Counted from the first letter of the stretch, positions 37,691-47,301 are shown. The stretch is 63,422 nucleotides of DNA from Pelolinea sp. (GCA_030692365.1 JAUYCC010000003.1:1-63422); one strand, 5' to 3'. The notes: generated by a model not told the origin, from the letters alone. Translations and numbers: made by a program.

Positions 37691-39757
37691 TTATGCTTTA
37701 ACCGATAGAATAATGAAATTCTTGCCAGGCGTTTTTGAATAGTAAAATTCTTCCTCAGCTTTAGGGTAAAACAATTTTAATGTATATAGCGATTTTCTAT
37801 CCTGGGGCATCAAAATATATAATTTATCACCTTGTAAATTCAAAGTTGATTGAATATCTTCGGGCCATAGGGCGTAATCTTTTCGCGGGTAACCCGCGTT
37901 CATCCCCACTAACCTTGTATCCACCCAATAAGGAAAGGGTATCACAAAAGCATTATCAGGGCTATTTCCCTTTTCTACAAATTCTGTAATCACGTTTCCG
38001 ATCTCGGATGTATTCCAGGCGTTAGCCAGAAACTGGTCAGCATATTTGGAAAAAACCAGGTCATAATTTTGAATCATGGAAATTAATAACAACGTTAGCG
38101 CAAGTATTCCGCCTACAAATTTTGGAATTGAATTCTTAATATTGCAGAATACAACATCCGCAAAATTATAAAAACCCACTCCGATGATAACAAAAACAGG
38201 CACGATCGCTGCTCCGCTACGGTTTAACGCAGGATTTTCCTGCGGAAAAGCCAGGGACATAATCGAAGGGAGCATTAGAATTGGTAACGAAATCAACAGA
38301 CTCAATTCCTGCCAGGATTTTAAATTCCTATACCGTTTTATTAATATAATTAACCCATATAGAAAGAAAACACCAGACACAACATCAAGTGCGGGCCTGT
38401 TTGGGATTGAATTTACCCAAACCACTCCATTTTTATAGAAAAACATAATTAGAGATTTCCAAAGATTAGTAAAGAAAATAACAAGCACAGAACCATTAAT
38501 CGGGCTCTCCATTGATGTGAGCCTTGACAATGCCCGAAAGTTAAAACTCGCCAGATTTTCCAAAACATATCTAAACAAAGGCAAGAAAATAATAAGAGCT
38601 GAGAATGCTAAAAGAAAGAATCCATTCAAAGCGAAAATGCGGTTAGTTCGAGATTTCTCTTTAATAATGAATAATAAAAATATCACTACGACCAGTAAAG
38701 GTACTATTCTGGCAGGGCTGTAGCCATGCAGCCCTAATCCGAGGAATAATCCCGACAATATCAATTGATTAAATCTTTTTTCCGCAAGACCTTTAAGCAA
38801 AAAGAAGAGTGCTATTGCAGTGAAGAGAGGATATAAAGGAAACCTTAATCCAACCCTTGAAATAACATTTGGCCAATATGCAATTCCCGCAAAAAATGAT
38901 GCCAAAATCCCCACCCATTTATTGAATAATTGTTTTCCCAACAAATATATAAACGGAAGGGTTAAGAAACCGAGGAAAATCGTACCCAATTTAAGACTGG
39001 TAAAGGTTATGCCCGTATTAAAGACTTTTATGATTGCCGCTGTGAAATAGAACTGTATCGCTTCCCTGCCAGTATTTCGAACAAAGAAAATGGGTGTTTT
39101 TCCATCAAGAATATCCATAACATCCAGAAGTTTTTCTGCGTGATCACTGAACATCTCACCTGGAACCTGGTCAAGTAAATAAGACCTGAAAAAAGCGGTA
39201 ATTAAAATTACCAAAAAACAAATGATATAAAAAACAATAGGATTCTTTTGAATTTTGGAAGGCTTATTATTGAATTGCCAAACTGAGAAAACAAATAATG
39301 CAATTCCAGAAATCCAGAAAATTAAATTTTTCAAGGTAAATTGATTATCGTTGAATAAAGTAAAAGCCAGAGCCAGAAGGATAAGGCTTGGTATAAAAAA
39401 CCATACTTTGATTTCTAAATTCGGAAGAAGATATTGCTTTTGAGAAGTTTTTTCAATGGGTAATAAATTATCATTTTTCAGGCTGATCCAGAAAAAAACA
39501 ATTGCTGCACAAAAAAAAGTAATAGGAAAAATAATATTTTTTTGCGGCGGCTCAAGAAGAAATTGTCCTACTAAAGCAAAGGTCAGGCCTATTATCAGAT
39601 ATTTTCTGTTCGCTTTTTTATTTTCTGGGACTGCATAATCCCCTGAAACGCCATTCCTCTTTACAGTGTCTTTAGTATAGAAGTGAGAATCAAGTAACTT
39701 TCTTCTATTTTTATCGAATAATGATTTTAAATAATCAAGAACGGTAGGCTCATTCAT
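37691..39757 (-). CDS. GT39-type multi-pass glycosyltransferase
   Basis: A 688-residue polytopic protein. Two pairs of N-terminal helices precede the GT-C core, whose first extracytoplasmic loop has V-P-G-E-M-F-S-D-H-A-E-K, the acidic motif expected of a polyprenyl-phosphate-sugar-dependent transferase. R-N-T-G-R-E-A-I-Q-F-Y and G-L-H-G-Y-S-P-A-R follow, as in family-39 relatives. The C-terminal about 110 residues are soluble, with F-P-Y-W-V-D-T-R. It starts 3 bp after the methyltransferase gene ends. The substrate is unknown. Confidence 0.8.
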   Translation of the reverse strand: MNEPTVLDYLKSLFDKNRRKLLDSHFYTKDTVKRNGVSGDYAVPENKKANRKYLIIGLTFALVGQFLLEPPQKNIIFPITFFCAAIVFFWISLKNDNLLPIEKTSQKQYLLPNLEIKVWFFIPSLILLALAFTLFNDNQFTLKNLIFWISGIALFVFSVWQFNNKPSKIQKNPIVFYIICFLVILITAFFRSYLLDQVPGEMFSDHAEKLLDVMDILDGKTPIFFVRNTGREAIQFYFTAAIIKVFNTGITFTSLKLGTIFLGFLTLPFIYLLGKQLFNKWVGILASFFAGIAYWPNVISRVGLRFPLYPLFTAIALFFLLKGLAEKRFNQLILSGLFLGLGLHGYSPARIVPLLVVVIFLLFIIKEKSRTNRIFALNGFFLLAFSALIIFLPLFRYVLENLASFNFRALSRLTSMESPINGSVLVIFFTNLWKSLIMFFYKNGVVWVNSIPNRPALDVVSGVFFLYGLIILIKRYRNLKSWQELSLLISLPILMLPSIMSLAFPQENPALNRSGAAIVPVFVIIGVGFYNFADVVFCNIKNSIPKFVGGILALTLLLISMIQNYDLVFSKYADQFLANAWNTSEIGNVITEFVEKGNSPDNAFVIPFPYWVDTRLVGMNAGYPRKDYALWPEDIQSTLNLQGDKLYILMPQDRKSLYTLKLFYPKAEEEFYYSKTPGKNFIILSVKA

Positions 39758-39760
39758 TTT

Positions 39761-40567
39761 TCATTGTTTTTCAGCAACAATAAAAGTATAAGCTCCGTTT
39801 AATGATTTTTGATCGCCTTGATAATAAGGGTAAATCCAGAAATAAATTCGCTTCAATAAATAATTCGATTTCTTTGGATTAAGAACCCATCGCCCAAATA
39901 CCTTAGAATTCAGCCATGAAGGCAATCCAAAATAATGTCCCCATTCAAGAATCTTTAAAGACGGTGGCGGAAAATAATTCCAATGGTTTTTAATTACGAG
40001 GCCTTGTTTTTTTAGACGACCCAACCACTGTTCGGTTGGATCAGGGTGACGATGGCGTGAAATCCAATTAAAAAACCTTCGGTATCCATTCGCGAATAAT
40101 TTGATTCCTAATTTATCGAAGAATTTTGCTATTGACAAATTATTCGTAAAATTGCTGTTTGGTACTGTTATGATGAATTTTCCACCAGGGAGTAACACCC
40201 GTACAACTTCACGAATTACAGAATCCACATCAGGGATATGCTCTAAAACTGAATTGCTGATAATCGTTTTATAAGAATTTTTCTTATAAGGCAAATGATT
40301 GCCCTCAGTACAAATTAATCCAAAATAGTAATTGTATCTTTTGGCGGATAATAAAGATCTAAATGATGGATCAATGCCTTGCAATTGATTATTTTCAAAA
40401 GTCCGCGCGCTAAAATGTCCGTCACCACAGCCCAGATCCAGAACTGGGTTTTCGATTTGAAGTTCCCGAAAATATTTTGATTCAATAGACCTTAGAAAGC
40501 CTCGGAAGTAAGGAAGTTCGGAAATATTTTGCCAAAGCAGGTCTTGAGTATCGATCTGGTCAATCAT
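39761..40567 (-). CDS. class I SAM-dependent methyltransferase
   Basis: SAM-binding motif I is V-L-D-L-G-C-G-D-G, followed by motif V-L-E-H-I-P-D-V and V-R-V-L-L-P-G-G-K-F-I-I-T-V-P, typical of class I small-molecule methyltransferases. The open frame reaches ATG 40741, but that would overlap the upstream glycosyltransferase by 164 bp with a basic, unconserved stretch. ATG 40567, 10 bp after the glycosyltransferase stop, gives 268 residues and is preferred; ATG 40597 is an alternative. Position between a GT4 and a GT39 gene suggests it methylates a sugar or lipid-linked glycan. Confidence 0.8.
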   Translation of the reverse strand: MIDQIDTQDLLWQNISELPYFRGFLRSIESKYFRELQIENPVLDLGCGDGHFSARTFENNQLQGIDPSFRSLLSAKRYNYYFGLICTEGNHLPYKKNSYKTIISNSVLEHIPDVDSVIREVVRVLLPGGKFIITVPNSNFTNNLSIAKFFDKLGIKLFANGYRRFFNWISRHRHPDPTEQWLGRLKKQGLVIKNHWNYFPPPSLKILEWGHYFGLPSWLNSKVFGRWVLNPKKSNYLLKRIYFWIYPYYQGDQKSLNGAYTFIVAEKQ

Positions 40568-40577
40568 TTCAATAGAA

Positions 40578-41744
40578 TTATTTCTTTTTCTTTTCATTAA
40601 TTTCATTAAATAACGCTTCAAATTGGGCTGCGATTGAAGTTGGAGAATATTGTTCTTTAATTTGGTTAGGGCGATCTTTAAAATTCTTTTCATCTTTACA
40701 AATTTCCAATACAGCCCTTGAGAGCGCGTCTGCATCTCCAACGGGAATAACCCTTCCCATCTTGTGCCTTAGGACTGGCTGTCTCACACCCGGCAAGTCG
40801 GACGCGATGGAGGGTTTGCCATTTATCATCGCCTCAATTTGCACCAAACCAAAAGCCTCGGTGGAATTCAGGCTTGGAATCGCGAGCATATCGATATTTG
40901 GATAAAATGCTGCCATTTTTTCAGGATTCAGTAATCCAACGAATTTCCAGTTGCCATTTTTCTTTAGATGCTCAATTCTCGGAAGCAAACGTTCAAAATA
41001 TTGCTCTTCCCCCATAATATTTTTATAGGGGCCTGCAAACCATACTTCCGCCTTAGGTAACATCTTAACTATTCTGTCCATTGCGGAAATCAATACTTCA
41101 ATCCCTTTTTCCGTCGCAAATCGCGCTGCGATACCGATGATTGGGTGATGGCCATCAGGGTTATGCTCTGCCTTAAATGATTGGATATCTTGGGAATTAA
41201 TTTCAGGCAGTTCAACTGGTGGATCAATAATTTTAATTTTTTTTGAAAATTTTTTCAATAAACTGGAATGGTCAGCATAATCTTGGGTATAGGTAACAAT
41301 TCGATCTGTAAAAAGACAAGCGAGATAATTCATCAGGTGAACTGCCTGATTTGCCACCCAATTTAATATCCCCTTTGGCATTTGAAGATCACAATGATAG
41401 GTAATGACTGTTGGTTTTTTTAATAAACACCCTCGCAACGCCAACCCTGCCGCATCAAATTGAGGAAGATGCAAGTGGATAACATCGTTTTCCAGCGCCA
41501 GCTTTGTGGCCAGAAAACCAAAGGTTGGCATAATAACTCCTTTACTGATCCTGAAAAGAACCGGCGCCCGGATGATTTTCACCCCAGCTTGAATTTCAAT
41601 TTCGGGAAGATTTTTATCGTATTGCGAGGTTAAAACGGTCACGTTGTGCCCTCGTTTTACCAGAGCTTTTGCCAATCTTTCAGCGTAGATAGTTAGTCCG
41701 CTGGTATGCGGCCGATAATACGTTAATTCAATTAAAACTTTCAT
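40578..41744 (-). CDS. GT4-family glycosyltransferase
   Basis: GT-B fold transferase, 388 residues. The N-terminal domain opens with Y-Y-R-P-H-T-S-G-L-T-I-Y, the acceptor-side glycine loop, and has H-L-H-L-P. The C-terminal domain has G-I-A-A-R-F-A-T-E-K-G and the E-x7-E nucleotide-sugar motif S-T-E-A-F-G-L-V-Q-I-E-A. It probably adds a hexose from a nucleotide sugar to a lipid-linked acceptor on the cytoplasmic face. It begins 4 bp after the epimerase gene ends, and a short basic K-K-K-K tail ends it. Confidence 0.88.
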   Translation of the reverse strand: MKVLIELTYYRPHTSGLTIYAERLAKALVKRGHNVTVLTSQYDKNLPEIEIQAGVKIIRAPVLFRISKGVIMPTFGFLATKLALENDVIHLHLPQFDAAGLALRGCLLKKPTVITYHCDLQMPKGILNWVANQAVHLMNYLACLFTDRIVTYTQDYADHSSLLKKFSKKIKIIDPPVELPEINSQDIQSFKAEHNPDGHHPIIGIAARFATEKGIEVLISAMDRIVKMLPKAEVWFAGPYKNIMGEEQYFERLLPRIEHLKKNGNWKFVGLLNPEKMAAFYPNIDMLAIPSLNSTEAFGLVQIEAMINGKPSIASDLPGVRQPVLRHKMGRVIPVGDADALSRAVLEICKDEKNFKDRPNQIKEQYSPTSIAAQFEALFNEINEKKKK

Positions 41745-41748
41745 TTGC

Positions 41749-42780
41749 CTACACGAATAAGTCTTTATTTTCTGATGCCCACTTATAAAGCCGTGATAGC
41801 CCTTCTTTTACATTATTCTTTGGGGTCCAACCTAATTCATTATGGATTTTATTGACGTTCGAAATAAATACTTTCTGATCCCCCGGACGCCAGTCCTTGT
41901 ATTCGACTGTAATATCCATACCGGATACTTCCTTTAATATTTTAGAAAATTCCATCCAAACTGAAATTGAATTTTCTGGTCCCCCGCCAACATTAAAGAC
42001 TTGCCCTTTGGAGACTGTTATTTTATTAATAGCAAGATCATAGGCATCCAGGAGGTCCTCAACAAATAACAAGTCTCTGATTTGTTTTCCGTCTCCATAA
42101 ATTTTCAGTGGATGTTTTTTCAAAGCAGCAATCACGAACCAGGCTACCCATCCCTGATCCTCAATGCCAAATTGACGGGTCCCATATATACAGCTCTGGC
42201 GGAAAACAACCGAAGGAATTCCATATATTCTGGAATAATCACGCACATACTGATCTCCAGCGCCTTTTGAACACCCATAAGGCGAATGAAAATCCAAGGA
42301 ACGCGATTCATCAACACCTTCTTTTAGGTCCCTGAATTGGTAACGGGTTGGTTCTTCAATTATTTCAAGATCCTCAAGTCTGCCATACACCTTATTCGTG
42401 GACGCATATAGTACAATCGGCTGTTTTTTATTAAGGCGTGCTGCTTCTAATACATTAAAAGTTCCGCCTGCGTTTACTTCGAAATCATAGCGAGGGTCTT
42501 CAACTGAGGTTGTAACAGCTACCTGGGCAGCTAGGTGGATAATTGTTTCTTTTTCTTTTGCTGCTTCCTTAATTTCCTCAAAATTACGAACATCGCCTTT
42601 TATAAATTGAAAGCTCTTTTTTCCGGCTTCTTTCTCAAGCCAGACCAGGTTGCTTTCAGCCCCTCCCCTTGAGAGGTTATCGAAAATCGTTACATCCGCA
42701 CCGCTTAGAATTAATCTTTGTGCGTAATTTGAACCGATAAATCCCGCACCCCCGGTAATTAAGTAACGATCGTTCATCAA
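41749..42780 (-). CDS. NAD-dependent nucleotide-sugar epimerase (CDP-paratose 2-epimerase-like)
   Basis: Extended SDR protein, 343 residues. The NAD loop G-G-A-G-F-I-G-S-N is at 8-16, the catalytic Tyr/Lys in Y-G-C-S-K-G, and the sugar-site segment R-Q-S-C-I-Y-G-T-R-Q-F-G-I-E-D-Q-G-W. The A-S-T-N-K-V-Y-G element and the D-Q-G-W-V-A-W-F segment are those of CDP-paratose/tyvelose epimerases, more than of GalE. The exact nucleotide sugar is not certain. Its start overlaps the stop of the upstream flippase-like gene by 4 bp, so they are translationally coupled. Confidence 0.85.
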   Translation of the reverse strand: MMNDRYLITGGAGFIGSNYAQRLILSGADVTIFDNLSRGGAESNLVWLEKEAGKKSFQFIKGDVRNFEEIKEAAKEKETIIHLAAQVAVTTSVEDPRYDFEVNAGGTFNVLEAARLNKKQPIVLYASTNKVYGRLEDLEIIEEPTRYQFRDLKEGVDESRSLDFHSPYGCSKGAGDQYVRDYSRIYGIPSVVFRQSCIYGTRQFGIEDQGWVAWFVIAALKKHPLKIYGDGKQIRDLLFVEDLLDAYDLAINKITVSKGQVFNVGGGPENSISVWMEFSKILKEVSGMDITVEYKDWRPGDQKVFISNVNKIHNELGWTPKNNVKEGLSRLYKWASENKDLFV

Positions 42781-43790
42781 TTGCCCGTTTCTTCGCTTTG
42801 TTTCTTCCAGCGATTTGAAATTGTATTGACTATTTCAACCAGTGAAAATCCTTGCACTGATAGCCCAATAATCCCAATCAATGATGTGATCAGGATTTGA
42901 ATCGAATGCAAAATTATTGCTGTGCTTAACGCCGAGTTCTTGTCTATACCCAGTATGGATAAAGCTACAACCATAGTACCTTCGTAAACTCCAAGGCTGG
43001 CAGGCGCTGAAGGGAGCGCGATTCCCAAAGCCAACACCCCTTCTGCGAATATTGCCCACCAAATAGGTGCATCAGGTTCAATAATTCTTAGCGCATAAAA
43101 TAACAGGCTTACCCAAAATATCCAGGAGCACAGAATCCAGAAAACTCCGAAAATGAGGTTTTTTGGTTTCGCCAAAGCAGTTAGGCCATAAATCCCTTTG
43201 ATAAGAAGTGGTTTTATGGATTTTTCGAAAAAATTAAATCTGAAGTTGCGTCCTAATAACCAAGTCTCGATTTTAATAGCTTTGACTGCAACCAGCACCA
43301 TACCCAAAATGACACCGCAGAACAAAACTATCAAAGCTATAGCCACAGGCCGTAACCACCCCAAATCAACCACAAGAGGGATTGTTGATAAGAATAATCC
43401 TGCTGCGATTACTACATCCAGGCCTCGTTCAAAGATTATGCTCGCGGCTGAATGGAATGCGCTAATTCCTGAGATACTCTTAGTTAAGAAAATTCTGGCA
43501 ATTTCTCCAGATCTCGGAATAAGATTATTGAGAAAATATCCTTCGTTGATCACCAAAAATGAATCTTTGAAAGAAATTTCCTGCAACAGGCTTTTCCATG
43601 CTAGTCCGCGAAAACCAAGAGGAATAATAATTAATATAACAAAAACTATTATGTTGATTATTGTGTATTTGCTTATCGCTTGAGATAGATCATTAATATT
43701 AATAAATTTCGACAGAATAATAAGAGCAACGCAGCTGATTAAAACCCCTGGTGCCCAGCGCCAAAATTTTTGATCGTTGGGTTTCTTCAA
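42777..43790 (-). CDS. flippase-like lysylphosphatidylglycerol-synthase-TM/UPF0104 membrane protein
   Basis: A 337-residue polytopic protein with about eight helices, of the UPF0104 / LPG-synthase transmembrane family. The segments G-F-R-G-L-A-W-K-S-L-L, N-L-I-P-R-S-G-E-I-A-R and the late P-S-A-P-A-S-L-G-V-Y-E-G are characteristic. Archaeal members (AglR/AglD group) are linked to translocation or loading of polyprenyl-phosphate sugars, which fits the neighbouring glycosyltransferases. It overlaps lepA by 4 bp at its start and the epimerase by 4 bp at its end. Confidence 0.85.
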   Translation of the reverse strand: MKKPNDQKFWRWAPGVLISCVALIILSKFININDLSQAISKYTIINIIVFVILIIIPLGFRGLAWKSLLQEISFKDSFLVINEGYFLNNLIPRSGEIARIFLTKSISGISAFHSAASIIFERGLDVVIAAGLFLSTIPLVVDLGWLRPVAIALIVLFCGVILGMVLVAVKAIKIETWLLGRNFRFNFFEKSIKPLLIKGIYGLTALAKPKNLIFGVFWILCSWIFWVSLLFYALRIIEPDAPIWWAIFAEGVLALGIALPSAPASLGVYEGTMVVALSILGIDKNSALSTAIILHSIQILITSLIGIIGLSVQGFSLVEIVNTISNRWKKQSEETGN

Positions 43791-45586
43791 TCATTCTCCA
43801 ATTGAAGCACAGCCATAAATGCTTCTTGTGGTATTTCAATATTACCGATCATTTTCATGCGTTTCTTGCCGCGTTTTTGCTTTTCAAGCAGCTTCTTTTT
43901 GCGAGAGACATCACCACCATAGCATTTTGCAAGAACGTCCTTCCGTATGGCTTTTACATTAGCGCGTGAAATAATTCTTCCTTCAGCAGCAGCTTGAATC
44001 GCAACATCGTACATCTGCCTGGGGATCAACCGTTTTAATTTGCTTACCAGTCTTTGGCCCTTCATGTAAGCCTGTTCTTTGTGAACTATTGAGGCTAGTG
44101 CGTCAACAGGTTCACCGCCGATAAGCACTTCTAGCTTAAGAAGACTCCCCGATTTATATTCCTTTAACTGATAATCCATAGACGCGTAGCCTTTGGTTTT
44201 GGATTTCAATTCATCAAAAAAGTCAATGATAATTTCAGAAAGAGGAACTTCAAATTTAAGCTGAACGCGGTTTGGTGCGGGATAATCCTGCTCAATAAAC
44301 ACCCCATTGCGCTTATTAATTAATTCCATCACCGCGCCATAAAATTCAGTCGGTGTGAAAATCCATAAATCCATCCACGGTTCACGGATTTCCTCAATTA
44401 ATCCTTCGTCCGGTAAATCTACTGGAGAATCTATTGTTAATACCTGACCATCGCGCATGACTATTTCATATTCAACCGTCGGCGCGGTCAGGACAATATC
44501 AAGGTCATATTCCCTTTCCAACCGTTCTTGAATAATTTCCATATGAAAAAGACCCAGAAATCCGCAGCGAAAACCAAAATTCAATGCTTGCGAGGTCTCT
44601 GGCTGGTACTGAAGAGAAGCATCGTTCAGCTGAAGTTTTTCCAGAGCTTCTTTAAGGTCGTCATAAGCTTCACCTTCAACCGGATATACACCTGCGAAAA
44701 CCATAGGTTTTGGAAATTTATAACCGTGTAAAGGTACCTGCGCCGGATTTCTGGAAATGGTAATCGTATCGCCAACGCGACATTCTCGAACAGTTTTTAG
44801 ACCAGTAGCGATATAGCCCACATCCCCGGATTCAAGGATTTTCACAGGGTACATTAATGGATTAAAAATACCTATTTCAATAGGTTTAAAGTCGATTTTA
44901 TTCGACATAATCTTTAAAGAGTCTGTAGGTCCGGTGAAACCTTCAAAGATACGCACGTAGGCGATCACCCCTTTATAGGAATCGTAATGGGAATCAAAAA
45001 TCAGTGCCTGTAAGGGATTTTCCCTCAGACCTTTAGGCGGGGGAATCCTTTCAATTATGGCGTCAAGGACTTTATCTACATTTGTCCCCATTTTGGCTGA
45101 GATAGATATCATCTGATCAGTGCTTATCCCCAACAGATTGCTAAGATCTGACGCTACTTCTTCCGCATGCGCTGACGGGAGGTCAATTTTATTTAGTACC
45201 GGAATAATCACAAGGTCCAGTTCCAGGGCAAGGTAAAGGTTCGCCAAGGTTTGAGCTTCAATACCTTGTGTAGCATCAACCACCAATAAAGCCCCTTCAC
45301 AGGCGGCTAAAGCCCGGCTGACCTCATAATTGAAATCAACATGTCCGGGTGTATCGATAAGGTTTAATTCATATTCATTATCCCCGACATTATGAACCAT
45401 TTTGACGGCGGATGCCTTGATTGTCACGCCTTTTTCACGCTCCAGGTCCATGCTGTCAAGAATCTGCTCAACCATATCTCTGTCAGACACAGTTCCAGTA
45501 AGTTGGAGCAGCCGATCAGCAAGGGTGGATTTACCATGATCGACATGCGCGATAATACAGAAGTTTCTTATATGATCAGTTTGCAT
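43787..45586 (-). CDS. lepA: elongation factor 4 (LepA)
   Basis: Translational GTPase that acts on stalled or misregistered ribosomes. At 599 residues it has the usual length. G1 is A-H-V-D-H-G-K-S-T, G3 D-T-P-G-H-V-D and G4 N-K-I-D-L-P. The LepA-specific C-terminal domain shows the conserved R-L-I-P-R-Q-M-Y-D-V-A-I-Q-A and the K-C-Y-G-G-D-V-S-R-K-K-K-L-L segment. It is followed with 4-bp overlap by the membrane protein of the sugar cluster and preceded, 46 bp away, by tlyA. Confidence 0.98.
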   Translation of the reverse strand: MQTDHIRNFCIIAHVDHGKSTLADRLLQLTGTVSDRDMVEQILDSMDLEREKGVTIKASAVKMVHNVGDNEYELNLIDTPGHVDFNYEVSRALAACEGALLVVDATQGIEAQTLANLYLALELDLVIIPVLNKIDLPSAHAEEVASDLSNLLGISTDQMISISAKMGTNVDKVLDAIIERIPPPKGLRENPLQALIFDSHYDSYKGVIAYVRIFEGFTGPTDSLKIMSNKIDFKPIEIGIFNPLMYPVKILESGDVGYIATGLKTVRECRVGDTITISRNPAQVPLHGYKFPKPMVFAGVYPVEGEAYDDLKEALEKLQLNDASLQYQPETSQALNFGFRCGFLGLFHMEIIQERLEREYDLDIVLTAPTVEYEIVMRDGQVLTIDSPVDLPDEGLIEEIREPWMDLWIFTPTEFYGAVMELINKRNGVFIEQDYPAPNRVQLKFEVPLSEIIIDFFDELKSKTKGYASMDYQLKEYKSGSLLKLEVLIGGEPVDALASIVHKEQAYMKGQRLVSKLKRLIPRQMYDVAIQAAAEGRIISRANVKAIRKDVLAKCYGGDVSRKKKLLEKQKRGKKRMKMIGNIEIPQEAFMAVLQLEND

Positions 45587-45632
45587 TGCAATAGGTTAGT
45601 ATACCCGATATGGTTTTTATTCTATGAAAAAT

Positions 45633-46376
45633 TTATTGTTTGGCTGGAATAACCAAATAGAGCAAGAATTCTTTGTTCCCTTTAGGCCCGAGGATAGGAG
45701 ACTCGGTATATCCCATGTAATTTATACCTATCGACTTTACATACGCGATAAGGTCATCGAGAATTGCTAATCGAGTTTCCTCGCTACGAATTACACCTTT
45801 ACCTCTTGCGGCTTCTTTCCTCCCAGCTTCAAATTGCGGTTTGACCAAAGCGATTACTTGAATATCGTTATTTGTAACCCAGGATTTTATGATCGGTAAA
45901 ACGGTTTTTAATGATATGAAGGAAACATCAATTGTCACAAAATCTACTTTCTCTTGGAAAGATTGAATTTCCCGGACGTTAGTCTTTTCCATAACAACAA
46001 CCTTGCTTGAGTTACGTAGGGATTGATGGATCTGCCCATACCCCACATCAACCGCAAATACTTTTTCTGCGTAGTGCTGTAACAGACAATCAGTAAATCC
46101 GCCAGTGGATGCGCCAACGTCTACACATATTTTCCCGGTAAGGTTAATTAAATTAAACTCTTGTAATGCTTTTTCCAGCTTCAATCCCCCCCTGGATACA
46201 TAACGGGGTTTTTGCTTAAACTTAATATCAACACTTGCATCAAGGGCTTGGGAGGGTTTGTAAACAACCTGTTCATTAACCAGAACATCGCCGGCCATGA
46301 TTAATTTTTGCGCCAGACTTCTGCTTTCGGCTAATCCCCGGTTGACTAGCATGATATCTAATCGTTCTTTTGACAT
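45633..46376 (-). CDS. tlyA: TlyA-family rRNA 2'-O-methyltransferase
   Basis: A 247-residue protein with an N-terminal S4 RNA-binding domain (R-L-D-I-M-L-V-x-R-G-L-A-x-S-R-x-x-A, about 4-60) and an FtsJ-like methyltransferase domain. The SAM motif is D-V-G-A-S-T-G-G-F-T-D-C-L-L, followed by V-D-V-G-Y-G-Q and V-K-P-Q-F-E-A. In mycobacteria TlyA methylates 16S and 23S rRNA. The older name hemolysin reflects annotation history only. It is the first minus-strand gene of the long run and is divergent from the UbiA-type gene. Confidence 0.94.
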   Translation of the reverse strand: MSKERLDIMLVNRGLAESRSLAQKLIMAGDVLVNEQVVYKPSQALDASVDIKFKQKPRYVSRGGLKLEKALQEFNLINLTGKICVDVGASTGGFTDCLLQHYAEKVFAVDVGYGQIHQSLRNSSKVVVMEKTNVREIQSFQEKVDFVTIDVSFISLKTVLPIIKSWVTNNDIQVIALVKPQFEAGRKEAARGKGVIRSEETRLAILDDLIAYVKSIGINYMGYTESPILGPKGNKEFLLYLVIPAKQ

Positions 46377-46408
46377 AGTTTTGTTTTGATAATTTTAAAG
46401 CCCATTCA

Positions 46409-46417
46409 TGATAATAT
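46409..46417 (+). promoter_or_regulatory. possible extended -10 promoter of the isoprenoid group
   Basis: TGA followed by TAATAT (46412-46417) lies 6 bp before the ATG at 46424 in the 47-bp gap between divergent tlyA and the UbiA-type gene. There is no Shine-Dalgarno sequence before the ATG. If used, the transcript would begin at the start codon. Confidence 0.35.
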
Positions 46418-46423
46418 TCAAAA

Positions 46424-47293
46424 ATGATTAGAGATATATTTTATTCTCTGCGCCCAAAGCAATGGTTAAAAAATTTCTTTATTTTCTCCGCGCTTGTTTT
46501 TGACCGCCAATTAACAAATTCTAAATCAGTCAGCACGACACTTTTTGGTTTTATTACTTTCTGCGCGCTTTCCAGCAGTGTTTATGTTTTCAACGACCTG
46601 TTTGATATTGAGGCTGATAAGAATCATCCTGTAAAGAAAAACAGACCAATCGCTTCTGGTCGTGTAAGCACAAATCTGGCGATCCTAATGGGCTTTATTC
46701 TTGGCTTTGGTGCATTGTTTTGGGCATACCATTTGTCGATTTATTTTTTCTTAATTTGTCTTTCTTATTTGGTCATTAATCTATTCTATTCAAAATGGTT
46801 AAAACATTTTCCAATAATTGATGTATTAGTCATAGCATCCGGTTTTGTGTTGCGGGTAGCGGCCGGCGTTACTCTTGTAAAGGTGGAAAGATTTTCCCCG
46901 TGGTTGTATGTGGTCACGACATTATTAGCCTTGTTTATTGGTTTTGGAAAGCGTCGCGCCGAGTTGGCGCTTCTTGCCGGGTCCGCCAACCAACACCGCA
47001 CTGTCTTCGAAGGGTACACGCTGGATTTTCTTGACCAACTGATCACAATCGTTTCAGGAACGACCATTATCGGTTACAGTCTTTATACTTTCTCGGCACC
47101 TAATCTCCCTAATAATCACGCAATGATGCTGACCATCCCCTTCGTGCTTTATGGAATTTTCCGATATCTTTATCTAATCAAGGTAAAAGAGTCTGGCGGC
47201 GCTCCTGAAGAACTTTTGATGAATGACCGACCTCTGCAATTTGCCATTCTGCTGTGGGGTTTAAGCGTTTTGGTTATTTTTTATCTCTCATAA
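46424..47293 (+). CDS. UbiA-family prenyl-phosphate transferase (decaprenyl-phosphate phosphoribosyltransferase-like)
   Basis: A 289-residue, roughly eight-helix UbiA-superfamily protein. The first metal-binding motif is N-D-L-F-D-I-E-A-D and the second lies in Y-S-K-W-L-K-H-F-P-I-I-D. The opening L-R-P-K-Q-W-L-K-N and the late F-G-K-R-R-A-E segment are those of the DPPR synthases, which join polyprenyl phosphate to 5-phosphoribose diphosphate to build pentose donors for GT-C enzymes. That fits the GT-C cluster just across the divergent promoter region. It heads a group with mevalonate kinase and isopentenyl phosphate kinase. Confidence 0.83.
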   Translation: MIRDIFYSLRPKQWLKNFFIFSALVFDRQLTNSKSVSTTLFGFITFCALSSSVYVFNDLFDIEADKNHPVKKNRPIASGRVSTNLAILMGFILGFGALFWAYHLSIYFFLICLSYLVINLFYSKWLKHFPIIDVLVIASGFVLRVAAGVTLVKVERFSPWLYVVTTLLALFIGFGKRRAELALLAGSANQHRTVFEGYTLDFLDQLITIVSGTTIIGYSLYTFSAPNLPNNHAMMLTIPFVLYGIFRYLYLIKVKESGGAPEELLMNDRPLQFAILLWGLSVLVIFYLS

Positions 47294-47301
47294 TAGATAC
47301 C

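Noticed and set aside
40568-40741. N-terminal extension of the methyltransferase
   Set aside because: It would overlap the GT4 gene by 164 bp; the extension is unconserved and basic, and a later ATG fits the operon spacing.
43198-43683. 161-codon plus-strand open frame
   Set aside because: It lies wholly antisense to the flippase-like membrane gene; low-complexity composition and no motif.
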